NCBI GenBank assembly: GCA_003550305.1
Contig: QKYT01000112.1
Location: forward strand, 49,209 to 113,208
Direction: 5' to 3'
DNA from: Glomus cerebriforme
Lineage: Eukaryota; Glomeromycota; Glomeromycetes; Glomerales; Glomeraceae
Length of the DNA stretch: 64,000 bases
This document shows, one piece after another, positions 49,195 to 62,817 of this stretch (its first letter is position 1; every line of letters starts with the position of its first letter). Both the position numbers and the translations under genes were made by a program. Below the pieces are notes generated by a model. That model ran no database searches. It worked only from the letters and a program-made list of their open reading frames with translations, and was not told the origin of the DNA.

Positions 49195-51148
49195 ATGATT
49201 TTATTAAATTTAATTCGTAATTTAAATAAAACTTTTATACCATTATCGAATTTTAAGAAAAATTCATTCAATTCATTTAATGATCATAAAAAATTATTGT
49301 CAACTTTAAATGCAAGTCACATTTCAACTAAAGAGACTATTGATTCTCTTATAGGTTTTTCGCCTGAAGAATGTGATGTTTGTTTAGTATTTGTATCAAG
49401 AACTTATGAATCAAACGATATTGAAATTCTTCCTCAATATCTTTATTCAAAATTAAAACCAAAATTTTTGGGTGGATGCGTTGTTGATAAAATTTACAAT
49501 AATAATGATACAAATAACAGTGGTCATGGTATCTCATTATTATTGGGAAATTGGAAAAAAGATAATAATGAAAAAAATTCAGGAAAAATTAGGTTTAATG
49601 GATTTTGTACAAACATTAAAGAGCAAAGACATCATCAATTTAAAACAAATTCTGTTGGTAGATGGAAAAATCTTGATGATTTTGAATTACCAAATTTATT
49701 TGATATTAATAAATTTAAATCTATTTCAAGTGTTCCTAATGATTTTGATTTACCTGAAGAATTGAAAATTTTGAAAATTGAAAATATAAGGTAATTTCTT
49801 TTTTTTTAAAAAATAATAATAATAATAATAATAATAAACTATTTTGTTAAACCTTTTTTAGCCCAGATTTGATTTTCTTTGTTTCTGATTCTGAGCCATA
49901 CCAATTCTTGGAAAGTTTGGATTATCATTTTCCTACAAGTAAAAAGGTTTGTATTTCTAAACTTTTCTTAATTACTTTTATTACTTTGACTAACAATTTT
50001 TTTTTAAAATTAAAAAAAAAAACCTTAGATTGGAATTATTGGGTATAAGTAATCAATTTTTTTATTTGAGTTTATTAACAAAATATATATTTTTCAACAA
50101 AAATATTAAAATTTTAAATTTATTCAATATAAAGAACATCAACTCCTTTCTTAACAGGTCTTCCTTTTACCTTATTTCATAATGATAATATATTATCTAA
50201 AGGTATTATAGGTGTAGCACTAACAGCTGAATCATCAAATACATTTAAAAATCAATTTCAAATTGAATATCCTTCATTAAGTGCAATTGGAGATCCATTG
50301 GAAATTACAAGGTAATTTTATTTTAGTGATTAATAATTTTTGAATCAAATAAAATGATTAATAATTTAACATTAAAATATTTTATAAGTTGTCGTGGAAA
50401 TATTATCTTGAAACTTGATAAAACAAATCCTACTGAATTACTTCTTAATAGATTACAATCTGGTAATAATAAGAAAACTTTATTAAAAGAAAATGAATTA
50501 TATCTTGGATTATATAATTCTAATAATAAAAGGAATCAACTTGATGTAATTAATTATTTTTTTTTTAATATATATTTATTTATATAAAATAAGAATTTTA
50601 ATTTATATATTTTAATTTTAGGAATCTACATTGATAATAAATAAGATATTAGGCGGAGATCCTACAAAAGGAAATTTAGCTATTGATACTATAATGGATC
50701 TTAAAGAAGGTCAATTTGTCAAAGTAATTAATTTTATGGTAGATTGATAAAATTATTTGTTTTTAATATTTATTAACCTTTATTTATTTATTTTAGTTTC
50801 TTTATAAAAAAAAAGAATTTGATACAACCTTTTTGCAAAATAAAATAAAAAATCATGGTAAAACAATTTTATATATTTAAATTCTTTAAAAATTTATTAT
50901 TATATTACTAATTAATTATTTTATTATAAGAACAAATACAAATATTATTAACAACATCAGATCAAGATATGATGGATTCAACATCTATAAATGATATATT
51001 TATGTTAAAAAATAATAATAAAAATATTTTTGGAGCTACAAGTGAAAATGGAATTATAATTGGTAAAGGTAAGAATGGAAATACTTGGGTTTGTAATGTA
51101 CCTTATTCAACTGCTAGTTTATTACTTTCTAAAAATTTAAAATCCTGA
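49195..51148 (+). CDS. FIST-domain protein (FBXO22-like)
   Basis: Predicted 469-residue protein. Eight exons: 49195-49790, 49862-49946, 50029-50042 (14 nt), 50135-50311, 50389-50545, 50622-50723, 50797-50857, 50931-51148 (1,410 nt). A FIST_N-like half (CDVCLVFVSRTYE; FLGGCVVDKIYN; PDLIFFVSDSEPYQFLESL) precedes IGIIGTSTPFLTGLPFTLF, built across the micro-exon. A FIST_C-like half follows (LGGDPTKGNLAIDT; IFGATSENGIIIGKG). FIST domains occur in bacterial signal transducers and in the eukaryotic F-box protein FBXO22. I see no F-box in the N-terminal 35 residues, so an E3 ligase role is not supported. The basic N-terminus with few acidic residues might be a mitochondrial presequence (weak inference). 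The stop is 137 bp before the SMYD ATG. Confidence 0.8.
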
Positions 51149-51250
51149 GCTTTAATATTAGTATAAGTTTTGATGCAATTATTCTAAGTTTGTTACACTG
51201 TTCCACGATCTGCAAGATCTGGTGGATAAAATATTTTAAATATAAACTAC

Positions 51251-51276
51251 TTTTTTTTTTAAAAAAAAAAAAAAAA
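51251..51276 (+). promoter_or_regulatory. T10-A16 tract directly upstream of the SMYD gene
   Basis: Ten T followed by sixteen A lie 9 bp before the SMYD start codon, in the short spacer after the FIST gene. It has the same polarity (T block then A block, then ATG) as the tract before the orphan gene at 32.3 kb. Confidence 0.4.
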
Positions 51277-51285
51277 TTTAAAAAG

Positions 51286-52826
51286 ATGGAATCTTTTTTG
51301 TCTCAACACGGATTATCATTTATAAAAAATGAAAATAAATTTCGTTCAATAATTTCAAATAAAAAATTTATCGCCGGGAAAACGATAATCATATCTCATC
51401 CTTTAATATCATTTCCAATTTCAATTTATAATAAATTAAGATGTAATCAATGTTTAAAAAAGAAAGCTTTGCAAACATGTTCAAAATGTCAAAGTGTTTA
51501 TTATTGTGATAGATCATGTCAAAAATCTTCTTGGATATCACATCATAAATTACTTTGTCCTCTTTATAACAAAATAAAAGGTTCTTTTAACGATAATGAT
51601 ATAAACAAGATGGATGAAGAAATGTTAAAAAGGGTATCAATTTTAATTGATAAATTTTTTAATAATAATAATAATAATGAAAATGAAAATAAAAATTATT
51701 ATTTAATTGAAACTTTTTTAAAATTAATGACACATCGAATCGAACAATCTAAAGATAATTTAAAAATGTTTGAGAAAATTTCTGATGATGTTTTGGAAAA
51801 TTTAAATTTTAATAAAATTACTAAAGATGATTTAATTAATTATTTGTGTATATTTTATTGTAATAATTTTAATATACACGATAACCAATTATTTATCTAC
51901 GGGGAAGGAACGTATGTATAATAAATAAATCATTTTATTTTATTTTATTCATTGATTTTTTATTTAGCTTTCTCATATTTTTCCTTTTTCTTCCTTCTAG
52001 ATTTCCAATTGGATCATTATTTAATCATTCTTGTCAACCAAACGCAATCGTAATGTACGATGGTGCCGTACAAATAATTAAATGTATCGAAGAAATAAAT
52101 ATTGGGGAAGAAATCAATATTTCTTATGTTGATATAGCATTAGATAGAGAAACTCGACAGAAAAAGTTACAAGAAAAATATTTCTTCGAATGTCAATGTC
52201 CAAGATGCTTTTCCGAAGAGCGACATTATTTTGGAATATTTTCTAAAATTGATCAATTAATTGAAGAAAAAGATCAAGGAATTACGAATCAAGATTTTAA
52301 TAAATCACTTAAAGATTGGATATCTTCATCAGAACAAAAGGAATCAAAATTTTATAAAGTAATGACGTTAATATTATCAAATCTATTGCCACATTTAAAA
52401 AATAGTACGATTAAAGAAGATTATATAAATTCTTTATCTAAAGTAATTTCATCATTATTTAAACAAAATTATTCAACGACAAATTTATTTTATACATCAT
52501 CATTTTCGTTTACTACAAAATTATTTTATGATAAAATTGATTCACAACAATGGTATCAATCAACAATTCTTGGAAAATATATTCTTTCAATTTATTTAAT
52601 AATTTATCCCAGATATCATCCAATTATAGGTTTACATTTATTCACTTTGGGAAAATGTTATTGGAATGATATTACAAATGGATTAGAATCTATTAAAGAA
52701 TCAGTTCATTATTTGGAATGTGCTCAAAAAGTTTTGAATATTACACATAATGAAGGTGATGAAAATATTGATATAATTAATCAAGTAAATAATTTATTAA
52801 ATATGGCAAAGAAGGAATTATCTTAG
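51286..52826 (+). CDS. SET and MYND domain protein (SMYD-like methyltransferase)
   Basis: Predicted 483-residue protein. Two exons: 51286-51911 and 52001-52826 (1,452 nt). The first part of a split SET domain (residues 1-50) is interrupted by a MYND zinc finger at 53-91 (CNQC...CSKCQSVYYCDRSCQ...H...C). After an Asn-rich insert the catalytic SET core resumes, with the cofactor/substrate motif NHSCQPNA (217-224), GEEINISYVD (244-253) and a post-SET Cys cluster CQCPRC (273-278). The C-terminal ~200 residues look helical, like the TPR-like domain of SMYD proteins. SMYD enzymes methylate lysines on histones or other proteins; the target here is unknown. An upstream non-ATG extension of the frame crosses the T/A tract and is not used. 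Confidence 0.9.
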
Positions 52827-53351
52827 TAAATCTGGGTTTCGTTAGGAATTAAATTGGTTATCCGCAGTTATTTTAATATTTCTTCCTGTTACACGTTTTA
52901 TTTATACTTAATTCGTTATTATATACTTCATATTTTACTTTTTACCGCATTTATACAAATAGAATCGATACGTTTTAAGTTCAACTCGCGTATAATCAAT
53001 TTATCCTTATTTCAACTTTAATATAAACATGTATTACCGGGAAATACCGAACTGGACCGAACGGATAATAGTCTCTTACTGTATATAACGCAAGTTTATT
53101 ACTAATATCAAAATTTCTTATTTTGCTGCGTCATAGTTTATATCGGTTTTATCTTATATCCGTGAAGGATTAGTAATAATACAACTAAATGAAAAAATTT
53201 TTATATAAATTGCCCTTAGATCAAAAATATTTTTATTCTTTTTATTACAAATTTTTTAAAATCTATAAAGAAATTTTGGTATCGTACTATTAAAATATTA
53301 AATGAAAAGAAAACAAAAAAAAATTAACTGTATACTAAAATTAACTATTAC

Positions 53352-53382
<31 letters not shown>

Positions 53383-53422
53383 TTTAAAAAAAAGAAAGGG
53401 ATTATTTCTAAATTCATTCGTC
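52827..53422. other. Spacer between convergent SMYD and ABC transporter genes
   Basis: Both genes end here, so the 596 bp must hold both 3' untranslated regions. It is AT-rich, with a TCCGCAGTTA motif at 52,861-52,870 and a TATATA run near 53,356-53,382. No gene seen. Confidence 0.55.
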
Positions 53423-56400
53423 TTACTTCTTTTTCATTAAAATTTGCTTATTAACTAATTCATAATATAAACCTTGTTGAGAAATTAATTCCATATGTTT
53501 ACCACTTTCAACAATTTTACCTTTCTTGCAAACTAAAATCAAATCAGCATCTTGTATAGTGGATAAACGATGTGCAATAGTAAGTGTTGTTCTACCTTTA
53601 GAAGCTTTATCTAAAGCATTTTGTACTACCTTTTCGGATTCTGAATCTAAAGCTGAGGTAGCTTCGTCAAGTAATAATAATTTTGGTGAACGAATTAATG
53701 CTCTTGCTATAGCGATACGTTGTTTTTGTCCACCTGATAATTGAGTACCTTTTTCTCCCACTCTTGTATCATATTTATCAGGTAAACTCATAATAAAATT
53801 ATAAATGTTTGCTCCTTTTGATGCTGCTTCGATTTCTTCTTGTGTACATCCTTCTTTACCATAGGCAATATTCTCTCCTATAGTTAAATCAAATAGTACA
53901 GGTTCTTGTCCGACTAATGAAATATTGGATCTTAAATATTCAAGATTCCAATTTTTTATATCAACTTTTTCTAATTCAACTTTTCCAGAATTAATATCAT
54001 ACCATCTAAGTAATAATGCTATAACCGTTGATTTTCCTGATCCTGATGATCCAACTAATGCTATTGTTTTACCAGCATAAATTGACATGTCTAATCCTCT
54101 AAGAATGTGTACATCTGGTCTTGCTGGATAATTGAAATGTACTCCTTCAAATTTGGCTTCTCCTTTAATTGGTGTAGGTCTATCTTTTCCTTCATTATCT
54201 GTAACATCAATTTCTGATTTACGATCAAGAATTTCGAAAATAGAGATTGCTGCAACTTTTGCTTTTGCGGTATTTGGTGCGAATGTACTATTAGAACAAA
54301 CGAAAAAAAAAAGACGTTAATATACGTAAAATGGTCAAATAATAACCAAATGAATGTCATGATAATCACCTCATTTGACCAACCGCCATGGCGCTAAAAA
54401 CTACTGCAAATAAAACGTTCAACATTCTTTTTCTGTTGGAATAATAAGTTTTTTTATTTAATATTCGTTTATTATTACGCGTTTTTTTTTCTTAAAAAAA
54501 AAAGGGCTACTTACAAAGTATATTCTTCTGTCATAACTAATTGACCTCCATACCAGAAAGCTAGAGACCAAATAAAGTATAAAGTACCTTGAGAACCAGC
54601 GAATCCAAAAGATGACAGGATACTTCCTTTAACTGCAATCTTATGAGGTTTTCTAATAGCTTCAATGTACATGGTTCTGAATGTTTCTTCTCTGGTGAGA
54701 GCTGAAATTGTTCTCATATTGGAAACACTTTGTTGAACAATTTGTCCGGTACTTTCATAAGCTTTACGCGTCTAATAATATTTGAAATTTTTAATAAACA
54801 AATATAAAAAATTATAACAAATATATATGCCACACACCTTTGCACCGAAACCTGCAAGAGCTTTCATTTCCAAAAATCCAGCAACGGCAACAACTGGAGC
54901 TGCGGCAATGATAACTAAAGTAAGTTTCCATCCAAAGCCAAATGCAATTCCCTATTTGAAAGAAAAAAAAATTCGTAGATTAAAAATTAGAATTTTTTAA
55001 GAAATTTTTAAAAAATTGATAATTTAAATTTCGACTTACAAGACCAATCGCGATATTTGCCACATTTTGAAGTATATTGCCCATTAAAGAACCTAATATA
55101 AGTAATTTTTTTTTGTATATATGTATCGTTACCTGAATAATATGAAAAATAAATAAATAATAATAATAATAAATCACGTAACTAACCAGTTAAACCTTCT
55201 ATTTTACTGGCATCTACAGCCAATTTTGACGTCAAAACACCAGTACCATTTTTTTCATCATCGAAAAAAGCGATTTCTTGTTTCATAAGTGCTTCAAAAG
55301 TTAAGAGACGCAATCTTCTTGTAAGTCTTTCAGCTGAAATCATGAAACATGAAAGTTGGAAAAAATTGCATAATAATGCAACCAAAGCAAGAAGCCCAAA
55401 CATTCCAGCCCAGAAATTTGCTTCACGTCGAAGTTCTTCGGGTCTAAAAAAATACATATACACACATTAACACAATGTTAGTATTTTGATTTAACGATTT
55501 AAACGATTAAATCTTCCAATTTAACATTACTTACTGATCAACTTTCGAAAATACTTCCAAAATAGAAGAGAAAACTAAAGAGAACAGTGGCATGATAGCT
55601 CCATTAACAGTTGCTGCGATTGTTCCAATGATTATGAGGAAAATTTCGGGTAAATTTGCTCTAAAGACTCTTGCAAGTGGCATTTTTTGTTTTAATTTTT
55701 CTTCTTCAGATTCTTGAAGAATTTCTTTTTCTGATTTAGCACCAGATCTTACAGTTGAAGCTTTTGTTGTTATACGAGTTAAATTATGATGTTTCTCATG
55801 CTTTTCATCAAAAATGATAGTTGTTTCATTTTCAGATTGACTGCTTAAACTTGAATCATCATCGTCTTCGTCACCTTCCTCATTTTGTTGAGTCTTTAAT
55901 TCTTGAGCTCTAACGAGACCATAATAAACACCTTGTTTGGCAATTAGTTCATCATGACGACCAACTTCAATAATTTCGCCTTTACTCATAACAACAATTT
56001 TATCAGCATGTTTAATAGTTGATAAACGATGAGCAATAACGATTGTAGTTCGATTAGTTGAAGCATTATCAAGAGCCGTTTGTACGAGTCTTTCGGATTC
56101 AGTATCAAGAGCGGATGTGGCTTCATCTAGCAACAATAATGGAGGATCTTTAATCAAAGCACGAGCAATTGCGATACTATAAAAAGAGATATAAAATAAT
56201 CATATATTAAATGCGTTAAACTTTGTGGCGTAGTAAAAACAAAATCTTTACCGTTGCTTTTGACCTCCAGATAATAAAGCACCTTTTTCACCAACTAAAG
56301 TATCATATTTCTTTGGTAATTCATCGATGAAATCATGAGCATTAGATTTCTTACAAGCTTCAATGATATCATCCAAAGTTGGTTCTTTTCCAGAAGGGTC

Positions 56401-58423
56401 AGCTCCCCATAAAATATTTTGTTTAATGCTTTCAGGAAAAAGAACAGGTTCTTGACCTACTAGACCAATTTGAGTTCTTAAGGATTTAAGATTTAAATTC
56501 TTAATATCTTCACCATCTAAAGTAATACTTCCACTAACAGGATTATAAAATCGTTCTAGTAAACCAACAATAGTTGACTTGCCACTTCCTGAACTACCAA
56601 CAAGAGCAACAGTTTGACCAGGTTCGATTTTCAAATTAAAATTTTTTAAAACTTGAACATCGGGACGTGTCGGATAATTAAAATTGACATTTTTGAACTC
56701 AATGTTTCCTTTAAACTCAGATTTATTAATTTTTTTGCCTGAATCTAAAGATGAATCAATTTCTGGTACTCTTTCGATGACAGCAAAAAGTTTTGTGGCT
56801 GAACCTAACGCGTTTGCTACAGACGAGAAATGTGGTGATGCATTTCCAATAGAGAAAGCTATTCAAAGAAAAATGATGGTTTTTTTAGGAAAAAAAAAAT
56901 TAAGTAAAAAAAATTTTTTTTTTATAACTTCTACGTACCACCCATGATAATGGCAAAGAAGACGTTTAAAACTTCTCCACCTTTTTGTTCACCACGGACA
57001 ATTAGAATACTTCCATACCAGAAAGCCAAACCATAACTTCCAAACATAATACCCATCATTGCACCAAGACCGGTACCAGATATAAAAGCTTTTTTAACAC
57101 CAGCTTTATATGCTTCATTTAACTTATTCCTGTAACGAGCTAGCTCACGTTTTTCACCACCAAATGAAACGATAGTTCGAATTCCGGATAGGACTTGTTC
57201 AGCTACACCACCAGCTGCGGCATAAGCATCTACAAAAAAAAATAAAGGTTACATATAGAATTCAAGAAAAAGATCACAAATGATTAAAATATACCTTGCC
57301 CTTCAGAAGCGTCATTAGAAATGGCTTTTGCCATTACGCCACCTGCGATAGCAAGAAGTGGAATTATAGCGGTAAGAACAAGTGACAGTTTCCATCCTAA
57401 AAAAGCAATATTTTATTTAACTTTTTATATTCATATAATGGGAGGAAAATCCTTTTTTTTTTTTTTTTTACCTTTGGAGTAAGCGATTGCGAACCCGGAA
57501 ATGAAAACAGCGAATTGTTGAATGATTAAACCGCATTTTTCCGAGATACCTTCTTGGTAAATACTCGTATCACCAGATATACGAGTGGTAACATCACCAG
57601 TTGATACAGTATCAAAGAAAGCGATATCTTGACGAAGAATTGCAGAATAATATAATTTGCGAATTCTTTTTGCTTGGTTCTCACCGGCGGTCATCCAAAA
57701 AAACATTTGACCATAAGCGAAAACGAAAACGCCACAACCAAGACCTATGAAGTAAAATGCATTCTTTCTAATACCATCATTTAATTCATGTTTTGCACGA
57801 ATTAAATCTTCTCCTGTAGGATCAAGTCCATGGTCTCTATTGCTTAAAGCAAGTTGAAAACCAAAAAAAACTTGGATGAAATCGGAAAAAATAATAGTCA
57901 TAAGTGGAATCGCTACTCCATTTGCCAAAGCACATATTGAACCTTAAATGATATTATGATATTTAATTAAAATTAGTAAAACTTGACAGAAAATAGATTA
58001 ATATTTGTAAAAATGGAGAGAAATCACACCTAATATTATAAATAATTTATCAATTGTAGTAGCATAACGGAACAATTGGGAGAAAGGTAACGTATCTGAT
58101 TTTTTATTATCTTTTTTTTTATTATCTTTTATTTTTTTGTCTTCCTTTTCAATTGATTTTGAAACTGTATCTGATTTAATATCATCAGTATCATTATTTG
58201 ATTGTGGTGGTAATGCATCAACTATAGAAAAATCAACATCATTAATTGTTTTATCATCAGATGAAGATGTTTGTGATTTTTCTGTAGATGATTCATTTGA
58301 AATTGTTGTAGTAGTTATAATAGGTTGTTCATCAACAACAATTTCTTCTTGTGTCGTTTCTATAATTTCTTCATTAGTTATCGTTATGATTTTAGGATTA
58401 TTTTGATCTTTTAAATCTGTCAT
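53423..58423 (-). CDS. Full-length ABCB/MDR-type ABC transporter
   Basis: Predicted 1,371-residue P-glycoprotein-type exporter, TMD-NBD-TMD-NBD. Twelve exons: 58423-58030, 57942-57472, 57396-57295, 57229-56939, 56858-56252, 56176-55535, 55443-55187, 55092-55040, 54951-54838, 54771-54515, 54432-54370, 54287-53423 (4,116 nt). NBD1 has Walker [10 protein letters not shown] (507-515), signature LSGGQKQR and Walker [16 protein letters not shown]2 has Walker A at 1,163-1,171, LSGGQKQR and [12 protein letters not shown]. All catalytic residues are kept, so both sites should hydrolyse ATP. The N-terminal ~110 residues are acidic, Thr/Ser/Lys-rich and cytosolic. The linker between the halves is rich in Asp/Ser/Glu. 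Members export drugs, lipids or peptides (for example Ste6) from plasma membrane or vacuole; the substrate is unknown. Several CCGCAG motifs lie upstream. Confidence 0.95.
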
Positions 58424-61400
58424 ATTAAATTATTTTGTGTTCTTAAATCGCGTAAAAAAAGTTCCTTTTTTTTTATCAACTAGAAATAGAAAAAAAAAAA
58501 TCAGAATTTTTTTAAAGGAAAATGATCCGAACACTACTGTCATTTATATATTTTTATAATAGTAAGAAACGTACGTTTAATTAAAAATTTAAGTGTAACA
58601 TCAAATAATATACACACACAATTAGAGTATATCAAATCAAAATTTTTATTTTTAATTTATTTACTGCGGACATATAATACAAAATATTTTTCTTTAGTTC
58701 AAATCTCGCATCAATGTTCAACGGGGAGATCTCGGATGAGATTGTGTTACAAATTATTACACCGGTTCGGCATTAAATTGGTCCTTTTGGTATAAATTGG
58801 GAGTAAAAACGGAATAATTTAATTTTATATCGGCATTATTCAACCGAATATGCCGAAAAGAAATAAAAAAATATTATTTATAATTAACAAAGAATGATAC
58901 TGCGGAACAGATATTGTTTTACATTCCAAGCTAATTCTTAAAGAAAATAAAATATCGCAAATTAGGTTACTTATTTTGGAATTGACGGATTCTCCTGCAA
59001 ACTTTGAATTAAAATATGTCTTAAAATAGTATAGAAGCGAATTCATAATATGTATGTAACCTTCATGTATACATATATAAAAAGATAAACAAAAAATAAA
59101 TAATCTAAATTTGTAAAAGTTGTGATTAATTCACAGCATAAGCAAAAGACAAATTAAATAATTGTTAATGTGATAGGCAAAAAGATGACAATTCTAGAAT
59201 AAATTTTTCATTGTATCAATACGAATTCATTTACCGCAGCATTTTGGCGTTACCGCAGCACCATCTTCTTATGGATAATTCTTTCTAATGACTTCCCATA
59301 AACCAATTCATAATGTCATCCGATAATAGGAAAATTTATTATATACTACTCCAATGATGATTGGTAAATCGGCTTACTTGTTTTAGATTTAAAGTTAATC
59401 CCCGTAGGAACCTGCGCCAAGATGATTTTAAAAGATAATTACAATTGTAAAAAAAAAGGACGCGTCTTCTTTTGATGTAATAACAATGAATCATTGTACA
59501 TTTAAAATCAATCAATTTAGAGATTCTTCAAGGTTTGATTATCCAAATGGTTTTTTAAATAAAATTTTGTTTTATTCGCTGTATATAGTTCTATTAAAAT
59601 CTGTTTTTCTATTTTCATCTTATTACACGAAAATAACGAATAAATTAAACTTTGATATATATTTACAGTAGTTATTGATAAAATAAACCATCTATTTATA
59701 TATATAGTATCATATATATACTATGTTCATCTATGAGAATATATTAAAAGTTTTTTTTTTTCTTTTTTTCACGAAAATATCAATCGAGTTTATGATTATG
59801 ATTAATTTTTCAGGAAATTTTTCTTCCTCAGTATCGAAAGAAAAAAAATTTAAACTTGTTCTACACGAAAATATTATATATTAATACAATCTATTATTTT
59901 ATTTAGTCAACCATATAAATTGAATATCCTACTTTCAGTACTTTGTAGAAGCAGTAGCGGGTGTTTCTTTGATTAAATTCATTTCTTCAATTCTCATTCC
60001 ATTTATCAATTATAACGTTTATAATTTTTGATTCGTAACACGTCTTTTTAGATCACATTCACGTGAACCTAAAATTTCAAATATCGTTATCTACGGCATA
60101 ATGTTAAAGTGGTTGAAATGATGATGATAAACCAATTCCTCTGGTCTCCGTTGAATTATGTTCATTCCTGAATTGACTTATCTAAATGTTATTATACAAA
60201 AAAAAAAACAGGTACTAATGAATAAGCAAAAAATTCGAGTTGAATTTCGTGTATTTTTATGACCATATTATACTGACTTTTTTCAGTATAACTTCTATTT
60301 TGTGAAGATTATAGTCTAATTAAGTTACTTTTTCGTACAACATTTTTCACCATGTTTTCAATAGTTCTAGAAAGTATTAAATTTTATTTGAAAATGGATA
60401 TTTCAGTGAAAAATATTTTCCAGAATAATTAGAATCCTTGTGAGTTCTTTTTAAAAAAAGTTTCTGCAATCACAAGATGATTGTTATTGATTGGTATTTA
60501 TTATCGCTATGATTGGATTTGCTGGATTATTATCATAAAAAGGCTTTCATTATAATTTGAACTTTTCGCGCATATTTTATTATTTAAATAGTTCATTAAT
60601 ATTAAAATAAAAAAGTTCTTACAATTGTATTACTAGAAGTGTTTTATGTCACTTGTCCAAAGTGAACTATAGTATATATCCCATAAGTAAGATTTATAAT
60701 GTTTTTAAAAAGTCTAATAGAATTAAAAGCGATTACATGAGAAAAAAGCATACTATATTAATCTTCTTATCAACATATTGTTATATCAACCTTTATATAG
60801 CCAAATTCAAAGAGTCTTTCATGATGAATAAGATCATTACAATTTTTATACACATTGTTTTTCTATGATAGTGGACTCACTTTATCTATGAATATAACAG
60901 ATTTTATTTGTAATTGATGAATGATAGCAAGTCAGAAACAATAAATCCGTTTGTTTATTTTGGCCTTTAATCTTTCTTGCTTTACTTTTATTCAAACCTA
61001 TATTAGGCCATTGAACAATATACTGGTTTAGATTATTAAAAAATCCTTGTATAATTCAATTGAAATAATTTGCTATATTTGCTTCTTATTTTTAGACAAT
61101 TCAAGATAATAAAACCTGAACTATTTCTCAGTGTTTTTTTTTTATCTTTAATAGCTTTCTAAATATTAACTTATGGATAAAAGTAAAGAAACTGTTATAC
61201 TTCAAGTCATAATATACTCCAATTCAAAATAATTAAATCTGAAAATTTAATATATAATCACATTAAACCTAATAAGTATGTGTATTAAATTTTTTTTTTA
61301 AAAAAAAAAAAAAATTGTAAGAGAGTAAATAAAAATTTTAACTTTTAAGTAATTTAAATAATAAATACATGAAATAAATATGATTGGATATTAATTACAC

Positions 61401-61959
61401 TAAAATTTTAAAAATTTGGTTAAAAAATTATTTTGTATAGTAAAAAAATGAAATTTTATTATACAATTATATTTTATGATTTTCTATAATATCATATTAG
61501 TATTTATATTATTATACAGTATTAGTTAAAAATTCAAATAAAGTAAAAAAATTTTCTCAAAATTATATATAATAGAAAATATTTAAATTTTATATCATAT
61601 AAAAGCCATTACTTTGAGTAAATTTTTATAGTTTTATTTTTTCTAAAATATTAATAATTAAAATAATGATACAGTAATATAATTTGATTCATTTTTATTT
61701 TTAATTTTAATTATCATTAAAAATTTTATTTTTTAATTTTTTAATTAATGTAGTTGTATAAAAGTTAGCAATATAAAATTATATATATATATTCTTTTAT
61801 AATTTAAATTATCATATACTAAAATTTTAAGTAATATTATTATATATGTTTTTGAGTAATCAATCAAAGTTAAAAATCTATTACTTTATTTAAATTCTAG
61901 TATAATTTGTAAAAAAATTTCTTTTAAAATAAATACATGATAATATATAATAAGTTATT
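58424..61959. other. Intergenic region, no gene seen
   Basis: Upstream region of the ABC transporter followed by AT-rich spacer. Frames at 58,840-59,046, 59,486-59,671 and 60,653-60,868 lack features. From about 61,200 composition becomes extremely AT-rich, with a T/A block at 61,288-61,314, marking the approach to another transposon region. Confidence 0.5.
58664..59258. promoter_or_regulatory. Cluster of four CCGCAG motifs upstream of the ABC transporter
   Basis: CTGCGG/CCGCAG occurs at 58,664, 58,900, 59,234 and 59,253, about 240-830 bp upstream of the ABC start codon. Contexts are TCCGCAGTAA, TCCGCAGTAT and TACCGCAGCA (twice). Many fungal zinc-cluster regulators of ABC transporters bind CGG-containing sites, so a control role is plausible but only inferred. 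Confidence 0.3.
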
Positions 61960-62310
61960 ACAAATTATTGATGACAACAGTTCTAATGCTCCAGATTTCT
62001 ATATTCTTAGATTTATTTTCAAATCCTCTATACATGCCTCTCTTCTTAAAATTACTAAATCTCAGAGTATTATCTATTAACTTATAGATAGATTTTACTT
62101 TATTTTCATCAAAGAATTTTATTAATATATCGTCTCCAATATGTCATCTTGTTTTGATTAGATAAAATTCTCAGGATCCAACAGAAAGATCTTCTATTAC
62201 ATTAATAAGATAGCATTTGATGAATTTAACTATCCTATTAAAGATAAATTCTCACGTCTCAAACAAATTGCAGAGATAGAATACTCTACAGTGAAAATTA
62301 TGTAAAAAAG
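61960..62310 (+). pseudogene. Relic ORF in transposon-like sequence
   Basis: The plus strand reads as a protein broken by three stops: IDDNSSNAPDFYILRFIFKS, then YIVSNMSSCFD, then IKFSGSNRKIFYYINKIAFD and further Lys-rich sequence to about 62,300. Codon-like composition contrasts with the surrounding AT sequence. The family is not recognised; a transposon-encoded protein is the most likely source. Confidence 0.3.
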
Positions 62311-62817
62311 GATATTATACTAAGCATGCATTTTTTCAAGAAAATCTATCACTTAAAAGAGAAAATACAATACATATATAGTGATGAAGTTTTTTAGTAT
62401 GTTGGTTTTTTTCATGATAATTCTAAAGAAGATTGTAATAATAGTATTAGATTAGAATATTGTAATAATAGTAATAATAATAACAATAACATAAATAATA
62501 TTTTGGAATGGAATATAGATAGATAGGTTACTCATATTAACTTAGATAGTCATATGGTATTGGATTAAAAAAATTTAGATAAAGTGTAAAAGCTAATTTA
62601 TGCTAAAAGGCAGTTGTTTCACTCTCATTTTTACTACTTTTTTGTATGACAAGTTACATTTTTCTTATTACTAGAGAATGTATACATGATTTATAAGATG
62701 TATTTATCATATATTAATACTAATATAATAAATACATTTAACTTATCTTTTGAAAAAAAAATAAGTTATCACAAAAGATAAAAAAAAGGAATTTTTATTT
62801 AACATTAGCAAATTTTT

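Noticed and set aside
53526..53744. Plus-strand frames antisense to the ABC transporter (53.5, 54.1, 56.7 and 58.1 kb)
   Set aside because: They mirror conserved coding sequence of the ABC exons and have no independent signal.
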